Notes under the pieces: generated by a model
What the model saw: only the letters and a program-made list of their open reading frames with translations
Databases searched by the model: none
What the model was told of the DNA's origin: nothing
Translations under genes and position numbers: made by a program
Source: an uncultured Bdellovibrio sp.
Lineage (GTDB): Bacteria; Bdellovibrionota; Bdellovibrionia; Bdellovibrionales; Bdellovibrionaceae
DNA length: 5,268 nt
Direction: 5' to 3'
NCBI GenBank assembly: GCA_937871355.1
Contig: CALMPX010000270.1
Coordinates: 1-5,268 of the forward strand
Shown: positions 1 through 4,216 of the stretch, piece by piece
Layout: every line of letters begins with the position of its first letter
Position numbering within the stretch: the stretch's first letter is position 1

Positions 1-141
1 GGTAAAGATTACTTACTTCAGCAAGCCATTCCGAACTTTTATTTTCACGCGACAACTTTTTATGCCATTTTAAGAAATAATGGTTTAGACCTGGGCAAAG
101 CTGATTTCTTAGGTCCCATCGCGTTCCAAAAGAAGTCCTAA
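1..141 (+). CDS. DUF1993 family protein, C-terminal fragment
   Basis: Frame 1 is open from the window edge to a TAA at 139-141 and gives 46 residues, the C-terminus of a gene starting to the left. The segment IPNFYFHATTFYAILRNNG followed by LGKADFLG is the typical end of DUF1993 proteins, where an aromatic/His-rich helix (YFH.TT.YAILR..G) is followed by the G-K-x-D-[FY]-[LI]-G signature. The biochemical role of DUF1993 is not established. From family knowledge it is a roughly 170-residue helical-bundle protein related to the DinB-like fold. Only the last quarter or so is visible, so the start, promoter and any metal-binding histidines of the N-terminal part cannot be assessed. The next gene begins 38 nt downstream on the same strand with no terminator between, so co-transcription is likely. 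Confidence 0.85.
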   Translation, partial: GKDYLLQQAIPNFYFHATTFYAILRNNGLDLGKADFLGPIAFQKKS

Positions 142-170
142 GGACGCCGTACCGTATCCGGAATTGTATT

Positions 171-174
171 GGAG
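171..174 (+). promoter_or_regulatory. Shine-Dalgarno of the cysteine-rich protein
   Basis: GGAG lies 5 nt upstream of the ATG at 180. It supports this start and indicates real translation of the gene. Confidence 0.7.
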
Positions 175-179
175 TTAAG

Positions 180-692
180 ATGTCGAAATGTGCCGTATGT
201 ACTACGAAAAAGTCCACTCTCGAGTGTGGGATTTGCCACGCTGCTATTTGTAAATCGTGCACCGACTTTGTGGATCAATCAACATTTCGATACGCTCCAC
301 AAATTCCAAATAAACTTCAAGCCTCTTCGACTTATTGTTTAAATTGTTATACGACTGATGTTATGCCCGAAATCGAAAAATACGAAAATCTATTGGCCGA
401 AGCTAAAGAAATTCGTGTTTTCGATATCACGCAAACTAAAGAAACTCGGCTTCTTAAGCGTTTAGAACCCGTTATTGAAGTCAAAAGCTGCGTGGATGTG
501 CCGGAAGCCACTTTAAAATTAGCTTTTATTACAGCTCAGCTTGGTTTTAATTGCATGATCGACATGAAACTCAAAACATCTAAAATCCGAGACGGCAGCT
601 ACCAAACCTCTGAAGTCAACGGATCGGCGATTCCCACTCATTTAGATGAAAGTAAGGTCATGCGCGATCGTACTTTTAGTGATCCTAATTAG
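180..692 (+). CDS. Cysteine-rich (four CxxC) zinc-finger-like protein with YbjQ-like C-terminal half
   Basis: This is a 170-residue protein that I do not recognise as a named gene. Seen directly: eight cysteines arranged as four CxxC pairs at C4/C7, C16/C19, C24/C27 and C53/C56. That is the spacing of a two-zinc cross-brace module of the FYVE/RING/B-box kind, and FYVE fingers also use four CxxC pairs. Residues 60-95 are a charged, probably helical linker. Residues 98-153 (A-x2-LGFNCMIDMKLKTS, then a polar loop, then VNGSAIP) resemble the A-x2-LGA-x-AVIGV ... G-TA-[VI] pattern of YbjQ/UPF0145-type domains. This second assignment is by eye only. There is no signal peptide or membrane segment, so it is probably cytosolic. 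The start is fixed by GGAG 5 nt upstream. It follows the DUF1993 gene by 38 nt and converges on the acetyltransferase. Zinc binding is inferred. Function is unknown: RNA, protein or lipid binding are all possible. Confidence 0.85.
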   Translation: MSKCAVCTTKKSTLECGICHAAICKSCTDFVDQSTFRYAPQIPNKLQASSTYCLNCYTTDVMPEIEKYENLLAEAKEIRVFDITQTKETRLLKRLEPVIEVKSCVDVPEATLKLAFITAQLGFNCMIDMKLKTSKIRDGSYQTSEVNGSAIPTHLDESKVMRDRTFSDPN

Positions 693-871
693 TTTAAAGT
701 CTTAGTTAGGTATGATTTACTCATTCATCATAACTCATATCAATTCTAATTTTTGAATAGCCAGTTATAAGAAAATAAAAATAAAAAGAATATCTTCTTA
801 AAATAGATATTCTAATCCTGACTTTTCGTTAAAATTAGGATTAGAAGTTCAGAATTGAAGATCTATCTATT
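693..871. other. Convergent intergenic region, AT-rich, terminator cluster
   Basis: No gene is supported in this 179-nt gap between two convergent genes. The left half (693-770) is AT-rich with only a weak 6-bp inverted repeat, TATGAT/ATCATA (711-716 and 727-732). The right half contains nested inverted repeats with T-runs facing both directions, described in the separate entries. Confidence 0.7.
772..813 (-). terminator. Rho-independent terminator of the acetyltransferase gene
   Basis: Read on the minus strand, AGAATATC pairs perfectly with GATATTCT (stem arms 806-813 and 787-794, loop of 11 nt). It is followed immediately by a T-rich tract (TTTTTATTTTTATTTT, 787 down to 772). The stem has only two G-C pairs, but the T-tract is long. 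It lies about 60 nt past the acetyltransferase stop codon, so it would end that transcript. Four bases (810-813) are shared with the neighbouring larger hairpin, so the two stems compete at the edge. Confidence 0.6.
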
Positions 872-880
872 TTATTTTTT
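799..880 (+). terminator. Branched terminator candidate for the plus-strand genes
   Basis: An outer 11-bp AT-rich stem pairs 799-809 with 864-874 and is followed directly by TTTTTT (875-880) on the plus strand. Inside it sits a strong hairpin, 810-825 against 831-846, with one C/A mismatch and one G-T wobble and loop TCGTT. A small TTCA/TGAA hairpin (848-859) follows. The T-run after the outer stem gives it terminator geometry for the gene ending at 692. The right arm covers the stop codon (872-874) of the opposing acetyltransferase. All pairings were found by eye and no folding energy was calculated. Confidence 0.45.
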
Positions 881-1456
881 AAATGGTTTTTGTGATTTCA
901 TTCCGATATCTTCCGGGGTCGCCACGTAGATCAAATGATCGACCCACAGATTATCTTCATACCAAAATTTTTTACGAATTCCTTCTTTTTTCATTCCTAA
1001 GGCTTTGACCATTTTGATCGACTTTTTATTATCCAGATTGATCGCGGCTTCTAAACGATTCAGTTTTAATTCTTTGAAACCAATTTTCAATCCGGCCAGT
1101 GCGGCTTCTTGCCCGTAGCCATGACCCCAGTGGCGATTGTAAATACGATAGCCGTAGTTAGCGAATTGTAAATTCCCTCGATCGTAAATATTAAAATCAA
1201 TAAGGCCGATCAGTGTTCCCAATTTTTTCTCAAATACGCCGTAACGATAGTAATCGTCTTTGCGAGCTAAATCGCTGTATTCCTGACGAATGTCTTTGAA
1301 AATCTTAAAGCTACATTCCTTAGGAGCGTAGGGGCCTCGATCCCATTTCGACTGCTGTGGCAGACCGTGAACGTGAGCATCATACCATGTTTTATAATCG
1401 CTTATTTTGAGTGGTCGGATAATCAGTCGCTTTGTTTTATGTTCAGTTCTTTTCAT
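872..1456 (-). CDS. GNAT family N-acetyltransferase, RimJ/RimL type
   Basis: This 194-residue protein is of usual length for Acetyltransf_3/RimJ-RimL enzymes, which move the acetyl group of acetyl-CoA to an amino group, often a protein N-terminus. Visible features in order: the entry strand TKRLIIRPL (8-16); the beta2-beta3 hairpin around residues 71-90 ending GLIDFNIYD; motif A with YGYRI (101-105) and NRHWGHGYGQEA (107-118), whose H/R-x2-G-x-G/A loop grips the CoA pyrophosphate; then LNRLEAAIN and LDNKKS (141-146) with the conserved Asn and Ser, and ALGMKKEG (152-159), typical of RimJ/RimL. The start is the ATG with TGGAGAT 8-9 nt upstream. The gene follows the helicase gene on the same strand, immediately after that gene's terminator, so it depends on read-through or an unseen internal promoter. 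The substrate cannot be deduced. The C-terminus (KSQKPFKK) is basic. Confidence 0.93.
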   Translation of the reverse strand: MKRTEHKTKRLIIRPLKISDYKTWYDAHVHGLPQQSKWDRGPYAPKECSFKIFKDIRQEYSDLARKDDYYRYGVFEKKLGTLIGLIDFNIYDRGNLQFANYGYRIYNRHWGHGYGQEAALAGLKIGFKELKLNRLEAAINLDNKKSIKMVKALGMKKEGIRKKFWYEDNLWVDHLIYVATPEDIGMKSQKPFKK

Positions 1457-1463
1457 TTATTTT

Positions 1464-1470
1464 ATCTCCA
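1464..1470 (-). promoter_or_regulatory. Ribosome binding site of the acetyltransferase, abutting a terminator U-tract
   Basis: On the minus strand TGGAGAT (1470 to 1464) lies about 8 nt before the ATG at 1456, a good Shine-Dalgarno. It begins exactly where the eight-T tract of the helicase terminator ends. Any read-through mRNA would therefore carry the terminator hairpin a few bases upstream of the ribosome site, where it could influence initiation. Confidence 0.65.
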
Positions 1471-1502
1471 AAAAAAAGCCCCAACTTTTCAGTTGAGGCT
1501 TT
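1470..1502 (-). terminator. Rho-independent terminator of the DEAD-box helicase gene
   Basis: On the minus strand AGCCTCAACT, loop GAAA, AGTTGGGGCT form a 10-bp stem with one T-G wobble, extended by two A-T pairs. A run of eight T (1477 to 1470) follows. This is a textbook intrinsic terminator with a stable GNRA-type GAAA loop, 28 nt past the helicase stop codon. It separates helicase transcription from the acetyltransferase gene, whose ATG is only 13 nt beyond the T-run. Confidence 0.9.
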
Positions 1503-1529
1503 CCATTTTTTAATTCTTTAAAATAAAAA

Positions 1530-3485
1530 CTATTCTTCTCTTTTTGCACGTCGGAAAGGCGAACGAGATTTCGCTCCGCTTTCGTTGCTAGCGAAACGTG
1601 ATCCTCCGCCTGAACCGCTATCACGTGGCCCGTCGAAACGACCGCCGCGAGAGCCGCCCGGAGCACTTGTCGATGAGCGAGGAGCGTAGCTACCTTCAGA
1701 GCGCGGAGCTCTGTCGGCAGAATATCCGCCTTCAGCGCGAGGAGCGCGATCAGCCGAATATCCGCCACCAGCTGAAGCGCCATCATTACGACTCCAGCGA
1801 CCACCGCCACCAGATCCCGCAGGTCCATTGTATGAACGACGAGGTCCACCGGGATTGAAGCCGCCACCATCACGAGAGTAACCACCACGGTCACCACCGC
1901 GGTCATTTCCGAAACTACGACGTGGTCCACCGGGATTGAATCCGCCACCGCGGTCATTGCTATAACCACCGCGATCACCGCCGCCATCACGAGAACCGAA
2001 GTTATCGTTTTTACGCATTTCTAATGAACGAGGTTGTTTCATTTGTAATTCTTCGCCTTGTCCAAAATATTGGAAAGCACGAACCAGCCATTGTTTAGTT
2101 TCGACTGATAAATTTTGAACGGCATCGTCTTCAATTTTAGTTAAAGCTTTTTCAAATTTAGCAAATTCAGATTCACGGAATGGTTTGAGTGCGATCTGTT
2201 TCAACCAAGTTACTTTTTGGTTTACTTGAACGTCTTCAACCGTTGGAATAACTAATTTTTTAAATTCGAAATTTAAAGCGCGTTCAAAACGACGTAACGC
2301 TGGAGCTTCTTTCGGTTTAACCATGGTCCAAACAATTCCGGTTTTGCCAGCACGTGCGGTACGTCCAATACGGTGAGTGTAAGTTTCTGTGTCCCAAGGA
2401 ATTTCGAAATTCACCACGTGAGTTAAATCTTGAATATCTAATCCACGAGCCGCAACGTCTGTGGCCACTAAGATTTTAGTTTGTTTAGCTTTCATACGAT
2501 TAATCGTACGAGTGCGCTCAGCTTGAACTTTATCTCCGTGAAGAGAATCAACATCTAAACCTAAGTTTCTGAAACATAGTTCTAATTCAGCTACTTGTTT
2601 TTTAGTCGTTGCGAAAATGATTCCGTAGAATTCAGGATCATTTTTGATTAATAAAGAGATCGCATCAACTTTATCTTCTTCATAAATCACCGCGGCAAAA
2701 GATTCTACGTTAGATTTTTCAATCTTCGTGTTTAATTTTACTTCATGCGGATTATGGAGGTATTTTTTAGTTAATTTACGGATACTTTCGCTCATCGTTG
2801 CTGAGAACAACCACGTATTGAATTGTTTATCTTCAACTTTAGTTTTTCCACCAGCGTTTTCATCTAACGAAGCCCAGATAGATTCTAAAGCATCTTGGAA
2901 GCCGAATGATAACATTTCATCAGCTTCATCGAGGATGAAGTATTTAACGCCAGCTAATTTAATTAATTTTTGTTCGATCAAATCGATCAAGCGTCCTGGT
3001 GTACTGACGACAACATGTGGATTAGCTTTTAATGCACGTAATTGTTTATCGTAAGATTCGCCACCAAGAATAGTTGCGACTTTAATTCCTTTTTGATCGC
3101 CCATATTTTTAATATTTAAAGCGACTTGTTGAGCTAACTCACGAGTCGGGCAAAGCACGAGGCCTTGTAGTCCGCCGGAAGCATCAATTTTTTCGATCAT
3201 AGGAATACCGAAAGCGGCAGTTTTACCAGTTCCTGTTTTCGCTAAAGCGATTATGTCAGAAACATTATCGAGTAAGTAGGGAATACATGCTTTTTGGATG
3301 GCCGTAGCCGACGTGTATTTCATTCTTTCGATCGATTTAAGGGTCTCTTTTGACAGACCAAATTCTTCAAAATCATTAACCACTGTCTCAGCATCCAAGG
3401 CCGCATCAACTGTCATTGCAGTTGGGGTTGTTCTTGGTTCCAAGTTTGTTGGTTCAATGGTTTCGTTTTGAGGAGTATTATCCAC
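1530..3485 (-). CDS. DEAD-box ATP-dependent RNA helicase with RGG/GGY-rich tail
   Basis: This 651-residue ATP-dependent RNA helicase probably acts in RNA unwinding, ribosome assembly or mRNA turnover, as CsdA/RhlE-type enzymes do. Motifs in order: an N-terminal extension rich in T/P/E (1-38); Q-motif region from F39 with Q64; motif I AKTGTGKT (82-89); Ia PTRELA (113-118); GG (141-142); Ib TPGR (162-165); II DEAD (186-189); III SAT (228-230); IV IIFATTK (289-295); V ATDVAARGLD (341-350); VI HRIGRTARAG (371-380). Residues 410-490 form a helical C-terminal segment that I do not recognise. Residues 498-632 are a disordered RGG/GGY/PRR tail with internal repeats, ending in a basic KSRSPFRRAKREE. 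All catalytic motifs are intact. The start is GTG, preceded by a weak GAGA 5 nt upstream. The next in-frame ATG (residue 24) has no ribosome site and would still keep the core. A 319-nt gap lies upstream, which may be a long leader as in cold-shock helicase genes. A clear terminator follows. Confidence 0.96.
   Translation of the reverse strand: MDNTPQNETIEPTNLEPRTTPTAMTVDAALDAETVVNDFEEFGLSKETLKSIERMKYTSATAIQKACIPYLLDNVSDIIALAKTGTGKTAAFGIPMIEKIDASGGLQGLVLCPTRELAQQVALNIKNMGDQKGIKVATILGGESYDKQLRALKANPHVVVSTPGRLIDLIEQKLIKLAGVKYFILDEADEMLSFGFQDALESIWASLDENAGGKTKVEDKQFNTWLFSATMSESIRKLTKKYLHNPHEVKLNTKIEKSNVESFAAVIYEEDKVDAISLLIKNDPEFYGIIFATTKKQVAELELCFRNLGLDVDSLHGDKVQAERTRTINRMKAKQTKILVATDVAARGLDIQDLTHVVNFEIPWDTETYTHRIGRTARAGKTGIVWTMVKPKEAPALRRFERALNFEFKKLVIPTVEDVQVNQKVTWLKQIALKPFRESEFAKFEKALTKIEDDAVQNLSVETKQWLVRAFQYFGQGEELQMKQPRSLEMRKNDNFGSRDGGGDRGGYSNDRGGGFNPGGPRRSFGNDRGGDRGGYSRDGGGFNPGGPRRSYNGPAGSGGGGRWSRNDGASAGGGYSADRAPRAEGGYSADRAPRSEGSYAPRSSTSAPGGSRGGRFDGPRDSGSGGGSRFASNESGAKSRSPFRRAKREE
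1695..1766 (-). repeat. Tandem 36-bp repeat in the helicase tail
   Basis: Two adjacent 12-residue units, GGYSADRAPRAE and GGYSADRAPRSE (residues 574-585 and 586-597), are encoded by tandem 36-bp copies. GAATATCCGCC recurs at 1720-1730 and 1756-1766 on the plus strand. A shortened third relative (GSYAPRS) follows. The copies stay in frame, consistent with expansion and contraction by slippage without damaging the gene. Confidence 0.85.
1833..1976 (-). repeat. About 81-bp duplicated unit in the helicase tail
   Basis: The peptide pattern DRGGYS...GGFNPGGPRRS occurs twice (residues 504-524 and 532-551). The GGFNPGGPRRS cores are offset by 27 residues and the DRGGYS cores by 28. At DNA level GGTCCACCGGGATTGAA recurs at 1843 and 1924, exactly 81 bp apart, with a single change in the next base. 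The arrangement indicates an in-frame duplication inside the RGG tail. Confidence 0.85.
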
Positions 3486-3804
3486 GGGTATCTCATTTCT
3501 AGCTTTTGAGGGCTTGTTGTATAATGCGGCACGTTGTCAGATGAACTGATGCAAGTCCAGGCATATCAATTTAAAAGTAATTTTTATATGTTGTTTAAGT
3601 GTCTGATTTTATCTGTGTGTTTTGATCTGTTTTGAGCTTGAAATATGAATCGTGGTTCCTGAAAGCGACCTTATAATGTGCTTTGAGACGTGTAAATTTA
3701 ACATGGTGGAGTCTCTGATCCATACCCCTTGTGAAGACTGGAGACTGCAATATCAAAATTCTGTGAACCTAATTCATTGACGAAAATTCTTATTTAAACG
3801 CGGA
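3486..3804. other. 319-nt gene-free stretch; possible helicase leader or unidentified RNA
   Basis: No recognisable gene lies here. Near 3685-3746 there are three mutually complementary elements: GAGAC (3685-3689), AGTCTC (3710-3715) and GAGACT (3741-3746), so the middle one can pair with either neighbour. On the minus strand the part nearer the helicase (about 3590-3640) is A/C-rich and probably unstructured, with repeated CAAAACA and CAGAT words. AAAATTCT occurs twice (3755-3762, 3783-3790). TATAAT occurs on the plus strand at 3520-3525 and 3672-3677, but neither has a convincing -35. I found no convincing sigma70 promoter for the helicase and no terminator after the Fe-S carrier. A 42-codon minus-strand ORF (3595-3723) is open but has no properly spaced ribosome site. 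I could not match the region to 6S, SRP, tmRNA, RNase P or a known riboswitch. Confidence 0.5.
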
Positions 3805-4131
3805 CTAGACGTTGAAACTTGAGCCGCAGCCGCAGTTTTTAGTCGCATTGGGATTTTCGAAAACGAAGCCTTTACCGTTGAGTCCTCCTGAGTAATCCAG
3901 AGTCATGCCAATGATATAAAGTAAGCTTTGTCCGTCGACAGTGATCTTTTCACCGTTTGATTCAAAGGTTTGATCGCCCTCTTTGGGGGTCGTATCAAAA
4001 TTCATTTTATATGACAATCCGGAGCAGCCGCCTTTTTTAACTTCGACACGAAGAGCGGCCGTTTCAGGCTGTCCTTCTTCAAGCTTAAGGCTTTTTAATT
4101 TGTTAGCTGCGGTTTGGGAAATTTCTATCAT
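3805..4131 (-). CDS. A-type iron-sulfur cluster carrier (IscA/SufA/ErpA family)
   Basis: This protein receives Fe-S clusters from the assembly scaffold and passes them to target enzymes in the cytosol. The three invariant cysteine ligands of the family are present: C36 in KKGGCSGLSY, and C100 and C102 in NCGCGSSF (numbering from the chosen start). LDYSGGL (78-84) and GFVFENPNA (88-96) are further family signatures. At 108 residues it has the standard length. The frame stays open a further 13 codons upstream to a TTG at 4170 and an ATG at 4167. I prefer the ATG at 4131 because MIEISQTAANKL matches the usual N-terminus and a good promoter overlaps the upstream part. The C-terminal CGCGSSF recalls ErpA, while the middle resembles plastid/cyanobacterial IscA, so no symbol is given. 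No Shine-Dalgarno is visible, and the mRNA may be leaderless. It is divergent from nrdJ. I see no clear terminator after it. Confidence 0.93.
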   Translation of the reverse strand: MIEISQTAANKLKSLKLEEGQPETAALRVEVKKGGCSGLSYKMNFDTTPKEGDQTFESNGEKITVDGQSLLYIIGMTLDYSGGLNGKGFVFENPNATKNCGCGSSFNV

Positions 4132-4138
4132 GTAAATC

Positions 4139-4167
4139 AGTATATACGAGTTTTGATCACTTGTCAT
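4139..4167 (-). promoter_or_regulatory. Sigma70-like promoter of the Fe-S carrier gene
   Basis: On the minus strand ATGACA (4167 to 4162, 5 of 6 to TTGACA), a spacer of exactly 17 nt and TATACT (4144 to 4139, 5 of 6 to TATAAT) form a promoter. Only 7 nt separate the -10 from the ATG at 4131, so the predicted first base falls at or next to the start codon. This argues against the longer reading frame beginning at 4167 or 4170, which would start inside the -35. Confidence 0.6.
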
Positions 4168-4171
4168 CAAA
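4152..4171. repeat. Inverted repeat TTTGAT-N8-ATCAAA over the carrier promoter
   Basis: TTTGAT (4152-4157) and ATCAAA (4166-4171) form a perfect 6-bp dyad with an 8-nt centre. It covers the spacer and -35 of the carrier promoter. The geometry suits a dimeric regulator, but I cannot name one and 6 bp in AT-rich DNA could be chance. Confidence 0.3.
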
Positions 4172-4205
4172 CGTTATGTATAGCTTTAGAACTCATATAT
4201 TGCTT
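4171..4205 (+). promoter_or_regulatory. Pair of degenerate NrdR-box-like sites upstream of nrdJ
   Basis: ACGTTATGTATAGCTT (4171-4186) matches 11 of 16 positions, and AACTCATATATTGCTT (4190-4205) matches 10 of 16, of the recalled NrdR consensus ACACWATATATWGTGT. They share TATWGCTT in direct orientation, 19 bp apart. NrdR is the ATP/dATP-sensing repressor that binds paired boxes in front of ribonucleotide reductase genes. Placement is right, but the outer arms are poor and the spacing is shorter than the usual near-31 bp. AT-rich DNA matches the centre easily, so this is only a candidate. Confidence 0.25.
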
Positions 4206-4216
4206 AAAATATCTAA

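Noticed and set aside
1598..1858. Plus-strand 86-codon open frame
   Set aside because: It is antisense to the repeat-rich helicase tail. Its R/H/E-rich composition mirrors the repeats, and it has no ribosome site.
1457..1990. Minus-strand 177-codon open frame overlapping the helicase C-terminus
   Set aside because: It is a shadow in another frame of the GC-rich RGG tail, giving V/A/M-rich low-complexity sequence. It runs through the terminator and matches no family.
2728..3054. Plus-strand 108-codon open frame
   Set aside because: It is antisense to the conserved helicase core (motifs Ib to III), with no ribosome site and no recognisable domain.
3433..3444. CTTGGTTCCAAG palindrome near the helicase start
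   Set aside because: Its 2-nt centre cannot make a stable hairpin loop and it lies within coding sequence. It is probably chance.
3520..3525. Plus-strand TATAAT as promoter of a small RNA
   Set aside because: No -35-like hexamer lies 16-18 nt upstream, and no terminator is evident downstream on that strand. It is therefore not annotated as a promoter.
3595..3723. 42-codon minus-strand ORF (MDQRLHHVKF...) in the helicase leader
   Set aside because: GGGG sits only 1 nt before the ATG, too close to act as a Shine-Dalgarno. The peptide is unremarkable and an open frame of this length is expected by chance. Conservation could revive it as a leader peptide.
3676..3765. 6S RNA, SRP RNA or c-di-GMP riboswitch identity for the structured block
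   Set aside because: None of the conserved core sequences of these RNAs could be found on either strand, so the block is left unnamed.
4132..4170. 13-codon N-terminal extension of the Fe-S carrier (TTG 4170 or ATG 4167)
   Set aside because: There is no ribosome site, it overlaps a good promoter, and the family N-terminus begins at the ATG at 4131.
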